The notes: generated from the letters alone by a model not told the origin. A stretch of 64,000 bases of DNA from Archangium sp. (GCA_016792935.1 JAEUJS010000570.1:1-64000), one strand, 5' to 3'; counted from the stretch's first letter, positions 1-8,717 are shown. Numbers and translations are program-made.

Positions 1-23
1 GTAAGCCGGAGTTGCTCGAGACG

Positions 24-60
24 ACGGGCCAGCGGGGCGACTCGCTGGCCCGTTTGCTTT
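24..60 (+). terminator. Rho-independent terminator of a gene left of the window
   Basis: An 11-base inverted repeat (24-34 and 43-53) with an 8-base loop is followed by a T-rich run (53-60). It lies upstream of the histidine kinase at 126, so it most likely ends transcription of a plus-strand gene that lies outside the window. Confidence 0.8.
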
Positions 61-125
61 GCGGGCGGCGCTTCATGAAGAAACGATGAAGCAGCGCACA
101 CGCGAAGCGGCGAGAGTCGTGGGGC

Positions 126-1781
126 GTGAAGTGGGTTCCTCGCATCGGTCTTTTGGTGTTGCTGGTCGCGCTCGCGGCGTTCGAGGCGTTGTTCATGGCC
201 GAACGCGCGCGTGGTCACGAGGCGCTCACCGCCGAGCGAACGCTGCGCAGCACGCGCGCGACCGAGTTGCTGCACGAGGAACTGCAGCGACAATTCGACG
301 TGGCTGACACGCGGCTGGAAGCGCTGGAGACGCTCCCGCTGCTCGAGGAAGACGGGCTGCTGTGGATTGCCAACGGCGTGCAGCGCTTTCCGCGTGTCGC
401 GGGGGTGTTGAAGGGCGACGACAGCGTCGAGGCGCTCGGGAAATTCATCGACGGAGACGAGCGCGCACTCGACGCGGTGAGCGGAGAAGCCGGAAGTCTG
501 TCGAGCGCGGTCAAGAAGAAGGGGTCAGCGCAGGACCGATTGTTCCGCGGTTGGCCGTGGCTCGAGCGCAAGCAGGCGGCGGAGCTGTGCGTGCGTGCGC
601 AGCGCGCGGAGCCTCGTGACACCGAGCTCGTCGCGCGCTGCCAACGTGCGCTCGCGGGCGTGGAGGTGAAGTTGCCGACGGTTTCGAAAGACCAGCTGGT
701 GCTCCTCGACGAGCGATGGCTGGTGCGAGCGAGCGAAGGAGAGCTTCGCGGGGTCGAGCTCAACTTCGAAGCAACGCTCGCCAGGGTGAGCGAGTTGCTC
801 GCACGCCGCGCAGTCATCGAGGCGGGCGAGACAGTGTCCCCCTCTCCCTCGGGGAGAGGGTCGGGGGTGAGGGAGCGCATCGTCAGCAGTGCGACGGACG
901 GCGGCACCGAGGTGACGGGCGCATCGCCGAGCGCATCGCCGTTGGAGCTGATCCTGATCAGCCCCCGCCTCGACGCCGCCGAATCCGCGCTGACGTCAGC
1001 GTTCTGGTGGAAGTCGCTGCTCCTCGCGCTGACCGCCCTGCTCGGAGTCGCGGTCGTGCTCCTGATGCGGCTCGCCGAAGCCCGCGAACGGGCGACGCTC
1101 GCGCTGCAGCGCGACTTCATCTCCACCGTCAGCCACGAGCTGCGCACGCCGCTCGCCGCCATCCGCGTGCTCGCCGAGACGCTGGAACGAAAGCTCGGCA
1201 CCGCACCAGCAGCGAAGGACTACCCGAAGCGTCTCGTCGCCGCGGTCGATGGGCTCGGCTTCCTCGTCGAGAACATCCTGAGCTTCAACCGCATCGAGTC
1301 GGGCCGCGTGGAGCCCAAACGAGAGTCACTCTCACTTGCTTCCCTCGAGACGATGCTGCGTGAAGACATCGCGCTGGTGGTCGAGCGCCCCGTCGCGCTC
1401 GACTTCGATGCGGGGCTGTCCGCGCTCGGCAGCATCGACGCCGACGTCACGCTGCTGCGGATTCTGGTGCTCAATCTGCTGCGCAACACGTGGAAGTACT
1501 CGCAGCGGGACGCTCCGAAGTTCTCGGTGCGTGGGCGCGTGGAAGGGAGCGAGGTGGTGCTCACCTTCGCCGACGACGGACCCGGAATTCCTGCCGACGC
1601 GCGCGAACGCGTGTTCGAGCCATTTCATCGGCAGCCGGAAGCGTCGAACGTGAAGGGCTCGGGCCTCGGTCTCGCGCTCGCGCGGCGCATCGCGGAACTC
1701 CATCGCGGCACGCTGCGCATCAGTGCGTCGTCGAGCGGGGGCACGACGTTCGAGCTGCGGCTCCCGCGCGCGTCAGCCTGA
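126..1781 (+). CDS. Transmembrane sensor histidine kinase
   Basis: This inner-membrane two-component sensor kinase has 551 residues. An N-terminal membrane segment (about residues 7-24) and a second one (about 292-315) enclose an extracytoplasmic sensor region of unrecognised fold. The HisKA box with SHELRTP carries the phosphoacceptor His near residue 336. The ATPase domain shows the N box LRNTWKYS, the G1 box DDGPGIP near 482 and the G2 box GSGLGLA. Translation starts at GTG 126 because the signal-anchor begins there. No response regulator follows, so a partner may lie upstream of the window. A hairpin repeat is inserted in frame at about residues 238-250, just before the second membrane segment. 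The 3' end overlaps the convergent gene by 9 bases. Confidence 0.92.
   Translation: MKWVPRIGLLVLLVALAAFEALFMAERARGHEALTAERTLRSTRATELLHEELQRQFDVADTRLEALETLPLLEEDGLLWIANGVQRFPRVAGVLKGDDSVEALGKFIDGDERALDAVSGEAGSLSSAVKKKGSAQDRLFRGWPWLERKQAAELCVRAQRAEPRDTELVARCQRALAGVEVKLPTVSKDQLVLLDERWLVRASEGELRGVELNFEATLARVSELLARRAVIEAGETVSPSPSGRGSGVRERIVSSATDGGTEVTGASPSASPLELILISPRLDAAESALTSAFWWKSLLLALTALLGVAVVLLMRLAEARERATLALQRDFISTVSHELRTPLAAIRVLAETLERKLGTAPAAKDYPKRLVAAVDGLGFLVENILSFNRIESGRVEPKRESLSLASLETMLREDIALVVERPVALDFDAGLSALGSIDADVTLLRILVLNLLRNTWKYSQRDAPKFSVRGRVEGSEVVLTFADDGPGIPADARERVFEPFHRQPEASNVKGSGLGLALARRIAELHRGTLRISASSSGGTTFELRLPRASA
838..876 (+). repeat. CCCTCTCCC/GGGAGAGGG hairpin repeat inside the kinase gene
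   Basis: A perfect 9-base stem (840-848 and 852-860) with a 3-base loop is followed by a G-rich tail (862-872). The same stem arms recur at 17763-17785, and partial relatives lie at 50077-50093 and 51226-51256. This copy is in frame and encodes a Ser/Pro/Gly/Arg-rich insert. The pattern fits a dispersed REP-like palindrome that was captured by a coding sequence. Confidence 0.75.
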
Positions 1782-2312
1782 GAACGTCACGCGATATCGG
1801 TGCTCGGTCGGGCTGACCTTGGTGTCCACCAGGCGACCACCGCGCGCGAGCGAGAAGGCGACATCCATCATCCCCACCCAGACCGACGCCACCACCGCGG
1901 GCACGGCTTCCGGAAACAGGAACACCGCCTCGCCGCCATTTCCCTCGGGCGTGAAGCTGGCCTTCACACCGCGCACGCCGACGGCAGTGAACGTATCGAC
2001 GCGCGAGAACAGCGCCTGCCCGCGCGACTTCGAGAAAGTCAGCACCACCGAGACGAGCGGTCGCACGAGCAAGCTCATCCCATCGTGTGATGCGCGAATC
2101 GAGAGCGCGTCCACCGTCTCGCGCCCGTGCGCGGTCTCGAGGGACTCGAGCAACTCGACGAGGCGCGCTCCCGGCCACCACGTCTGATCATTCGGCCGAG
2201 CGAGCATCGCCTCAGTGGTCGAGCTCAACCCCGGAGCGTTCTTCCCGAGCCGCTGCATCGCGCGCGAGAGCGAGCGGACGTAGCTGCTGTTGACCTCCCA
2301 GGAAGCCGCCAT
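1773..2312 (-). CDS. Small soluble protein of unknown function
   Basis: The protein has 179 residues, starts at ATG 2312 and shows no signal peptide or membrane segment. The C-terminal half (a W-x-G-containing helix, then AFSLARGG and a closing YRVTF strand) loosely resembles the end of V4R or DUF2378 regulatory domains; that resemblance is my inference and is weak. The gene lies 12 bases after a STAS-like gene and downstream of a terpene synthase gene, all on the minus strand, so the three are probably co-transcribed. Its 3' end overlaps the histidine kinase gene by 9 bases. Confidence 0.7.
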   Translation of the reverse strand: MAASWEVNSSYVRSLSRAMQRLGKNAPGLSSTTEAMLARPNDQTWWPGARLVELLESLETAHGRETVDALSIRASHDGMSLLVRPLVSVVLTFSKSRGQALFSRVDTFTAVGVRGVKASFTPEGNGGEAVFLFPEAVPAVVASVWVGMMDVAFSLARGGRLVDTKVSPTEHRYRVTFSG

Positions 2313-2324
2313 GGCGGACTCTGA

Positions 2325-2810
2325 TCAGAAGCGCGTCGACATCTGCGTTCCACCGGGCGATGACGGCGGCGGCATCGAGCCAAACGACGGCGTGTTCGAC
2401 GGAGGCGCTCCACCGCCACCGGGAACCGGCTCGATCGACTTCGCCCACTCGATGATGGCGGCCTCGGTCGGCGCGCACTGCGCCTGAATCGGCATGTTCC
2501 CCAGCTTCATCGCCATCGAGAAGCCACTCACCACCACCTTCACCGCGCGGCTCACCGTCGCCACGCCGATGGCCTTCACCCGCAAACCCTTGTGCAGCAT
2601 CTGGTCGAGCCAGAACGGCACCATGCTGCGGTGAATCGAGTTGGTGGACGCAGGGAGCGAAGCGATGAGCGTGATGGGCGCGCGCTTGCTCGCTTCGATG
2701 AGCTCGGGAATGAGGTGCACGCACTCCGACGCCACGATGGTGTTGTTGTGAAAGCGCACCACGTAGACGTTGGGGGCTGGCACGTACAAGCTGTTCAGCT
2801 CCGACGGCAT
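2325..2810 (-). CDS. STAS-like small protein with Pro/Gly-rich tail
   Basis: The protein has 161 residues. Its first 125 residues alternate short hydrophobic strands and helices and end in an amphipathic helix with TEAAIIEWAKS. That is the pattern of STAS/SpoIIAA-type or related single-domain proteins of myxobacteria, though no diagnostic motif is visible. The last 35 residues are low-complexity Pro, Gly and Ser. The stop codon lies in a TGATCA palindrome (2322-2327). The gene is 39 bases after the terpene synthase gene and 12 bases before the next small gene, which suggests one transcript. A cytoplasmic regulatory role is inference. Confidence 0.65.
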   Translation of the reverse strand: MPSELNSLYVPAPNVYVVRFHNNTIVASECVHLIPELIEASKRAPITLIASLPASTNSIHRSMVPFWLDQMLHKGLRVKAIGVATVSRAVKVVVSGFSMAMKLGNMPIQAQCAPTEAAIIEWAKSIEPVPGGGGAPPSNTPSFGSMPPPSSPGGTQMSTRF

Positions 2811-2849
2811 GCAGCAAGGCTAACGCGTCGCGCGTGCGCGTGAACAGTC

Positions 2850-3884
2850 TCAGTTGCGGACGACCGTCGGCGCGCTCGGGCGAGGCTGTGGGCGAAGGTC
2901 GGCGAACGGAGATGCGGCCGCGCGGTAACGCGGCTCGAGCAGCGACGACTCGATGTTGCCGCGCTGCCAGTGGCGAATTCCAACCACGTACGCCGCCACG
3001 TGTTCATCGCCGGGAAATTTCAACGAGAGCCGACGCTCGGCACGCTCGACCGCGCGCGCGGTGTCGTTGACGACCTGCACCGCTTCGTTCAAGACCGCCT
3101 CGGTCACATCAGCAGGCGAGCCTGCTGGGCGAAACGGAACGCCACGCTCCACGGCGAGGACGTGAACGAGGTTGTTGGGGTTGTGCTGCGCGAGCACTTC
3201 CTTCGGGTACGACGCGAGGTCGTTGAAGAACGCGACGGTGCGCGTGCACGCCTGGTTGAGCGCGGTGAAGTCTGGATCAGCCAACACCTCGTCGGAGAGC
3301 CGCAGCCCGTGCGCCAGCTCGATGAGCGCGCACGCCGTGTAGACCGCGCTGTCGAACTCGCGCTGTCGCACGTACGCGTCGAGCGTCGGAGTGGTGTTGG
3401 CGAGCCAGTGACGACACGCCGGCAAGGTGCCTTCGAGCAGATAGTCGCGCGCGTGACCTTCGAAGCGGCGCAGCCAGCCCTCGCCCATCAACTCCAGTGA
3501 GCGCGTGCGGAACTCGAGCAGCAAGGCGTCGAGCGGAGTGAGCGCCGTGGTGGCCTTGCCCGAGTGCAGCACCGCGAGCGCGTGGTGCGCGGCTTCGAGC
3601 GCGTGTTCGAGCGAGAGCTCAGCGCCGTTCACGTCACGCTCGTCGTGCGCGTCGTCGAAGAAGAAGAGCCAGTTGCACCACAGCGCGCAGACGCGAGCGC
3701 GCTCGACCGGAGCGGTCGGGTACACGTACGGCACCAGGGTGTTGAACGCGGCGAAGCGCCGGCGGTTGGAAGCGTCGAGCAGCCCGAGCCGCTCTGCGTC
3801 TTCGGTGGACAGTCGTTCGATGGTCGCGCGCTCGGGGTGTTGGCGCGCGCCGGTCAGCATCACGAAATGATCTCTGTGCAGCAC
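2850..3884 (-). CDS. Class I terpene synthase
   Basis: The product has 344 residues, the usual length of a bacterial sesquiterpene or diterpene cyclase with a single alpha domain. It carries both metal-binding motifs of class I terpene synthases: an aspartate-rich DDAHDE near residue 75 and an NSE triad in NDLASYPKE near residue 220. An Arg-Tyr pair (EPRY) stands near the C-terminus, where the family keeps its diphosphate sensor. The enzyme would ionise a prenyl diphosphate with Mg2+ and cyclise the cation in the cytoplasm. The start is GTG 3884, with GGAG about 9 bases upstream; ATG 3860 is an alternative. No prenyltransferase or P450 gene is adjacent, so the product cannot be named. Confidence 0.9.
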   Translation of the reverse strand: MLHRDHFVMLTGARQHPERATIERLSTEDAERLGLLDASNRRRFAAFNTLVPYVYPTAPVERARVCALWCNWLFFFDDAHDERDVNGAELSLEHALEAAHHALAVLHSGKATTALTPLDALLLEFRTRSLELMGEGWLRRFEGHARDYLLEGTLPACRHWLANTTPTLDAYVRQREFDSAVYTACALIELAHGLRLSDEVLADPDFTALNQACTRTVAFFNDLASYPKEVLAQHNPNNLVHVLAVERGVPFRPAGSPADVTEAVLNEAVQVVNDTARAVERAERRLSLKFPGDEHVAAYVVGIRHWQRGNIESSLLEPRYRAAASPFADLRPQPRPSAPTVVRN

Positions 3885-4009
3885 GGTGGGGGACTCCGCG
3901 TCTCGATGAAAAACGCGGGCGCGCCTACACCAAATGGGTACCCCCGAACAAGACGCGCTCCCGGCGGAATTTTCCGCGGAAAACCGAATCGCGCGTCAGT
4001 GAGTTGGAG

Positions 4010-5017
4010 TCAGAGCGTGATGCCGATGCCGACGACCGGACCGTTGATGCCGGGGGCGGTCGTGAACAGCGTGCCGATGTTGCCGGACTGCGTGGCGTCG
4101 ATGACCTGAATGCGCCAGCCGAGGTGGACCTCGAAGATGCTCCAGTTCACGACGAAGGCGGCGCGCGCTTCGATCTGCCGATACGGGAACGCGGTGAAGA
4201 AGACCGCGCCGTCGACGCCGATGCGGCCGAACATCGAGCGCACGTTGACGCCGAACATCGGGCCGAACGCGGTGACCGTGTCGCGGGTCATGATGTCGGC
4301 GCCAGCGAGTGCGCGGAGCGTGAGCTCATCGCTGGTGAAGAACGCCCAGCCGGCCATCAGGTTGAACTGGTGAATCTGGATGTTGGTGCTGGTCGAGAGG
4401 AACGCGTTGTAGGCCGCGAGGAACCCGAAGCGGCTGATGTCGAACTCGCCGCGCGCGCTGCCGACGACTCCGGCTGCGGTGTCGACCACGCCGAGGGAGC
4501 CTGAGAGCAGGCCGACGAAGTGCTTCGTCTTCGTCGAGTCCATGAAGGTGGTCGCCTGCTTCTTGGTCTGCGCCGGGTTCTGCTGCGGCTGCGGGCGCTG
4601 CTGGTAGTACGGCTGCTGCTGCTGGTTCGGGTACTGCTGCTGGTTCGGGTACTGCTGCTGATTCGGATACTGCTGCTGATTCGGATACTGCTGCTGATTC
4701 GGGTACTGCTGCTGATTCGGGTACTGCTGCTGCGGGTACTGCTGCGGGTACTGCTGCTGCGGATACGGCTGGTAGGGCTGATACGGCTGATACGGCTGCG
4801 GCTGCTGTTGGGGGTACTGCGGCTGCTGAGGCTGCTGAGGATATTGAGGCTGACCGTTGGGCTGCGGAGGCGGCTGATCAGTCGGCTGATCCGCAGGAAT
4901 CATCGGAGGCGGCGTGAACTCCTCGTTCTGCGCGAGCGCGGCAGAGGAAAGCGCGACCGACAAGCACACCAGCAGGCGAGAAAGCATGGCCTGCTGACGA
5001 GAGGAGTTCCGTTTCAT
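4010..5017 (-). CDS. Exported protein with Pro/Gln repeats and a putative beta-rich C-terminal domain
   Basis: The protein has 335 residues. A signal peptide ends near ALA-QNEEF (about residue 30). Residues 35-150 are Pro/Gln/Tyr-rich and contain tandem QQQYPN units. The C-terminal 175 residues alternate polar and hydrophobic positions and end in the aromatic/hydrophobic pattern common in outer-membrane or periplasmic beta-barrel-like proteins. This suggests an envelope protein whose Pro/Gln spacer crosses the periplasm or peptidoglycan. The function is unknown. It starts at ATG 5017 and stands 43 bases after a small unknown gene on the same strand. Confidence 0.75.
   Translation of the reverse strand: MKRNSSRQQAMLSRLLVCLSVALSSAALAQNEEFTPPPMIPADQPTDQPPPQPNGQPQYPQQPQQPQYPQQQPQPYQPYQPYQPYPQQQYPQQYPQQQYPNQQQYPNQQQYPNQQQYPNQQQYPNQQQYPNQQQQPYYQQRPQPQQNPAQTKKQATTFMDSTKTKHFVGLLSGSLGVVDTAAGVVGSARGEFDISRFGFLAAYNAFLSTSTNIQIHQFNLMAGWAFFTSDELTLRALAGADIMTRDTVTAFGPMFGVNVRSMFGRIGVDGAVFFTAFPYRQIEARAAFVVNWSIFEVHLGWRIQVIDATQSGNIGTLFTTAPGINGPVVGIGITL
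4614..4740 (-). repeat. In-frame 18-base tandem repeat encoding QQQYPN
   Basis: About six copies of an 18-base unit lie head to tail within the envelope protein gene and differ only at a few third positions (GGT/GAT, GGG/GGA). The unit length is a multiple of three, so copy-number change would lengthen or shorten the spacer without a frameshift. Confidence 0.8.
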
Positions 5018-5060
5018 TCAGTCGGAAGCTTAGTTGCTCCTCGACCACGAAACGATCCAG

Positions 5061-5525
5061 CTACTTGCCGAACAACCGCGACAACAACCCGCGCGGCTTC
5101 TCAGGCGGAGCGAACGCAAACTCAACGGTGTTGCTCTCGAGCGCACCGCTGAACGCATTCGGATTCGGAGGGCTCTGCGAGAAGCCGTGCTCGGGCGGCG
5201 TCTTGAACAGCAACGTCACGCGGTACGTGCCAGCCGGCAGATGCTCGTAGCTCCAGCCGACGTTCTGCGGACCGCCTGCGGGCTGCGTGCACGCGAGCGA
5301 CTCCTCACGCTCGAACGACGCACCCGGAGCGAGCTCCGTCCAATCTTCCGGCACGCCACACGGCAACACGGGACCAGGACCGGTCGCGACGACACCACCC
5401 GATGCATCGACGACCCGCATGCGCCGGTTCCACCAGAACGCGAGCGCGACGGGAGTGGCTCCGTCGTTGAGCCACGTGCTGATCAATTTCTGCTGATCAA
5501 CTCGAAGCGAGAGCTTCACGCTCAC
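5061..5525 (-). CDS. Conserved small protein, possibly BsuPI-like beta sandwich
   Basis: The protein has 154 residues. The start GTG at 5525 overlaps the dnaN stop by 4 bases (GTGA), so translation is probably coupled to dnaN. The sequence shows a predicted all-beta fold with LAFWWNRR, a GPGPVLPCG turn and the pattern LPAGTYRVTLLF typical of intracellular proteinase-inhibitor-like (BsuPI) or Ig-like domains. That relation is inference. No signal peptide is seen. The C-terminus is basic (LLSRLFGK). The role in relation to the sliding clamp, if any, is unknown. Confidence 0.7.
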   Translation of the reverse strand: MSVKLSLRVDQQKLISTWLNDGATPVALAFWWNRRMRVVDASGGVVATGPGPVLPCGVPEDWTELAPGASFEREESLACTQPAGGPQNVGWSYEHLPAGTYRVTLLFKTPPEHGFSQSPPNPNAFSGALESNTVEFAFAPPEKPRGLLSRLFGK

Positions 5526-6628
5526 ACGCGCATCGGCATGACGACCGCGGTGTACGACTTGTCACCGGGCGCGTGCAGCACGCCGGGGCTGTGCTCATCA
5601 CCGAGCTCGAGCGTGACCTCATCGGTCTCGAGCGCGCCGAGCACGTCGAGGATGTAGCGCGCGTTGAAGCCGATGGTGAGCGACGGGCCACGGTACGCGA
5701 CCTCGAGGTCATCCTTCGCTTCGCCGAGCTCCGGGTTGTTCGCCGTGATGCGCAGCAGATTCTCCGAGAGCGACAGCTTCACCGCGCTCGACTTGTCGGC
5801 CGAGAGCAGCGCGATGCGCTTGAGCGCATCGAAGAACTGGCTGCGCTTCACCATCACCTGCTTCTCGCCCTCGCGCGGAATGACGCGCTGGTACTCGGGG
5901 AACTGGCCGTCGATGAGTCGCATCACCATCGAGAGGCCCGGCTTCTTGAACAGCGCCGAGTTCTCCGCGAAGCCGAGCTGACATTCCGCATCGGGCGCTT
6001 CGTCGAGCAGACGCTTCAGCTCGAACAGACCCTTGCGCGGAATGATGACGCCGCTCTTCAGCTTGAAGTCGCCGCTGAGCTCACGCTCCACGAGCGCGAG
6101 GCGGTGACCGTCGGTGGCCACCATGCGGACCTTGCCGTTCTCGCGCGGCTCGAAGAACACGCCGTTCAAGATGTAGCGGGTCTCGTCGTTGCTGATGGCG
6201 TACGACGACTTTTTGATCATCTCGAGGATGGTCGCGCCGGTGAGCTTCACCGCGTGTCCCGATTCTTCCTTGGGGAGCTTCGGGAATTCCTCGGGCGCCA
6301 TGCCGACGATTTTGTAGTGCGCCGCGCCGCTGGTGATTTCCGCGTAGTTGTTCGCGAGCTTCTTGACCGTGAGGTGCGCGTCGGGAATCAGCGAGACGAT
6401 GTCGAACAACGTCTTCGCGCTCACCGTCACCGCGCCGGGCTTGGTGACCTCGGCGTTGTGTTCACTGACGATGCCGATGTCGAGGTCGAACGCCGTCACC
6501 GTGACGCCGGTCTTCGCGGCGGTGATGAGCACGTTGGACAGAATCGGCATCGTCGCTTTGCGCTCCACGATGCCCTGCGCGCGATGCAACGCCTTCTTCA
6601 ATTCGTCGGCGGCGATCCGGAATTCCAT
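5522..6628 (-). CDS. dnaN: DNA polymerase III subunit beta (sliding clamp)
   Basis: The ring-shaped clamp holds DNA polymerase III on DNA. The 368-residue length and the order of three clamp folds fit the family. Typical segments are MEFRIAADELKKAL at the start, a lysine-rich first domain ending TISG-like (ITSGAAHYKI), DGHRLALVE in domain 2, and the C-terminal VVMPMRV tail that forms part of the protein-binding pocket. I chose ATG 6628 because family members begin with this MEFxI strand; a longer frame upstream adds 12 residues with no family support. No dnaA, recF or gyrB is next to it, so this is a dispersed dnaN locus. Confidence 0.97.
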   Translation of the reverse strand: MEFRIAADELKKALHRAQGIVERKATMPILSNVLITAAKTGVTVTAFDLDIGIVSEHNAEVTKPGAVTVSAKTLFDIVSLIPDAHLTVKKLANNYAEITSGAAHYKIVGMAPEEFPKLPKEESGHAVKLTGATILEMIKKSSYAISNDETRYILNGVFFEPRENGKVRMVATDGHRLALVERELSGDFKLKSGVIIPRKGLFELKRLLDEAPDAECQLGFAENSALFKKPGLSMVMRLIDGQFPEYQRVIPREGEKQVMVKRSQFFDALKRIALLSADKSSAVKLSLSENLLRITANNPELGEAKDDLEVAYRGPSLTIGFNARYILDVLGALETDEVTLELGDEHSPGVLHAPGDKSYTAVVMPMRV

Positions 6629-6716
6629 GGTGCCGCGTGTACTCCGCGCGCGCTGTGCGGGCAAAGGAATCCATGTAGGGTCACGGCTGCGAATCGCGAG
6701 CGAATCTCCAGTGAAT

Positions 6717-8717
6717 TCAGGGCACTAGCTGGACGAATGACTGGTACTTGTTCTCGATCTTCTTGACGTAATCAACCGGCTCCGCACAGCGGCAGAAGCC
6801 CGTGCGCACACGCCTGGCGTACTGCGGGCGCGCCATCAGACCCATCGCTTTCTCGACGTTGCCGGCCCACACATCGGGATTGAGCGAGAGCTCCCTGGCG
6901 AGTCGTCGCGCGTCTTGCACGCGACCGAAGCCAGCGTTGTAGCCAGCGAGCGCGAAGCGAACGCGTTCATCGAGCGGGAGTGAGGGCTCCAATCGCTGCA
7001 CGAGCTGGTTCATGTATTTGATTCCGGCGTGCGTGCCTTGATCAGGATCAGCGAGCTTCGTGAAGCCGAGCTCTTTTCCGGTGGCGGGCATGACCTGGAA
7101 GAGGCCGAGCGCTCCGACGAACGACTTCGCTTTCGGATCGAAGCGTGACTCGCGCCACGCCTGCGCGGACATCAAGCGCCAGTCGAAGCCGTATTGCGTC
7201 GAGTACTTCTTGATCAGCTGATCATACGGAGACAGCGCACCCGTCTTCGCAGTGGACAGTTCGCGCGCTTCGGTGAGTGCTCCGCGGTTCTCGAAGCAGT
7301 GCTTCTTGAGCACGTTGTACTCGAGGCCCCGGTAGACCTTCTTCACGTAGGCATCGAGCGCCGCGAGCAGGAGCGGGTTCTCCTTCCGCGTCGCGAACGC
7401 GATGGGCACTTCCGTCGTTCCGGAGAGTGAGAGCGGCGCCTCGAGCTCTTTGCGGAAGAGCGCTTCGGCCTGGAAGAAGTGCGAATCGGCGACGGTGAGG
7501 TCGATGACGCCGTCGTCCACGTCGGCGAGCAGGTCTTCCACCTCGAGGTCTTCCGGAGCAGCGTTGATGGTGAAGCCGTACTGCGTGGCGAGGGGCTTGA
7601 GTTTCTCGGCGTACGAGGAGGAATTGCGCACCACGACGGTGCGTCCCTTCAGGTCTTCGAACGTGGCGAGCTTCGGCTTGCCCTTCTTCTGCACGAAGAG
7701 CTCGCGCACGTTGAGGTACGGCCGCGTGAAGCTGACCTCTTTGCTGCGCTCCGGAGTCGCGGTGAGTGACGCGGCGATGACGTCGCCTTCGCCCCGCTTC
7801 AACATCGGAATCAGCTCGGCGTAACTCGGGGCGAGCACCACTTCGAGGGTGAGCCCGCGGGATTTCGCGAACGCCTTGATCAGCTCGTAGTCGAAGCCGT
7901 CGCGGTTGCCCTTGTAGAGATAGAAGCTGACTGCGTTGTTGCGCGTGAGGACTCGCAGCGTCTTGCGCTTCTCGATGACGCTCAGGTCGCCGGTCTCGTT
8001 GACGTCGTCTCCTTCGAAGGCGTGCGCGATGAGGAAGGCGTCGAGCTTGCTCTTGAGCGCGGTGTCTTCGGGCTTCAACGCGAACGCGATGGCGCGGCCC
8101 TTCGCGAGCGGGAAGAGCGACTCGAGCTCCGGGAGGTAGCGCCGGATGACGTCGAAGCGAACGCTGTCGATGACCGTCAAGTCAGACACGCCATCGACGA
8201 CTTCTTGCGCGAGCTGATCAGGCGCCTGCAGTCCGCTGCGCTCGGTGACGACCACTCCGGGGATTCTGCCGAGCGTCTCGAGGTAGCTGCTGCCTTTCGG
8301 AATGACGACGGTGCGGCCCTTGAGCTGCTCGGGTGTCTTCGGCGCGTTCGGCGCTCTTCGTTTGCCGATGAGCAGCTCGTCGACGCTCAGCGTGGGGCGC
8401 GTGAAGGCGAGCTGCTTCTTGCGCTCGTCGGTGACGGTGAGGCCCGCGGCGATGACGTCGCCTTTGTTCGCGAGCAGCGCGGGGATGAGGTCGGAGAACG
8501 CGGGGACGGAGACGACCTCCAGTGTGCGTTGCTCCGATTCCGCGAAGGCCGTGAGCAGGTCGAGCTCGCGGTGCACCGGGTTCGCTTGCGGCTGGAGAAA
8601 GTCGTCGTTTTGCCTCCCAACGCCGTCGCCCCCAGGGGCTTCGTCTTGCCTGACGAGGACCCGGAGCGGTGGAGCGACCGACTGCGTGAGAAGCATCACG
8701 ACAGCGAGGGCGTGCAC
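6717..8717 (-). CDS. Lytic transglycosylase with two solute-binding domains (MltF-like)
   Basis: The protein has 666 residues. A short signal sequence leads into two tandem SBP_bac_3-type domains (about 18-230 and 245-470), each with the DVIAAxLTxTxER and FTRPxL motifs of amino-acid-binding proteins. A C-terminal SLT domain (about 490-640) has the catalytic Glu in WRESRFDP (near 523), then GALGLFQVMP and AGYNAG. MltF cleaves peptidoglycan glycan strands to anhydro-muropeptides and normally has one such regulatory domain; this protein has two. It starts at GTG 8717. The start faces the kinase gene at 8782 across 64 bases, which must hold both promoters. Confidence 0.9.
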   Translation of the reverse strand: MHALAVVMLLTQSVAPPLRVLVRQDEAPGGDGVGRQNDDFLQPQANPVHRELDLLTAFAESEQRTLEVVSVPAFSDLIPALLANKGDVIAAGLTVTDERKKQLAFTRPTLSVDELLIGKRRAPNAPKTPEQLKGRTVVIPKGSSYLETLGRIPGVVVTERSGLQAPDQLAQEVVDGVSDLTVIDSVRFDVIRRYLPELESLFPLAKGRAIAFALKPEDTALKSKLDAFLIAHAFEGDDVNETGDLSVIEKRKTLRVLTRNNAVSFYLYKGNRDGFDYELIKAFAKSRGLTLEVVLAPSYAELIPMLKRGEGDVIAASLTATPERSKEVSFTRPYLNVRELFVQKKGKPKLATFEDLKGRTVVVRNSSSYAEKLKPLATQYGFTINAAPEDLEVEDLLADVDDGVIDLTVADSHFFQAEALFRKELEAPLSLSGTTEVPIAFATRKENPLLLAALDAYVKKVYRGLEYNVLKKHCFENRGALTEARELSTAKTGALSPYDQLIKKYSTQYGFDWRLMSAQAWRESRFDPKAKSFVGALGLFQVMPATGKELGFTKLADPDQGTHAGIKYMNQLVQRLEPSLPLDERVRFALAGYNAGFGRVQDARRLARELSLNPDVWAGNVEKAMGLMARPQYARRVRTGFCRCAEPVDYVKKIENKYQSFVQLVP

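Noticed and set aside
838-876. Insertion sequence inside the kinase gene
   Set aside because: No transposase gene or target duplication is visible and the insert is under 50 bases and in frame.
3963-3980. Terminator hairpin downstream of the Pro/Gln-repeat gene
   Set aside because: The stem has only six pairs with a 2-base loop and no proper T-tract on the minus strand, so support is too weak.
6629-6716. Replication origin next to dnaN
   Set aside because: I find no DnaA-box-like words, no AT-rich unwinding region and no dnaA nearby.
5573-6766. A long plus-strand open frame antisense to dnaN
   Set aside because: It is Arg/Glu/Ala/Leu-rich low-complexity and results from high third-position GC opposite a real gene. 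dnaN on the minus strand has clear family identity.
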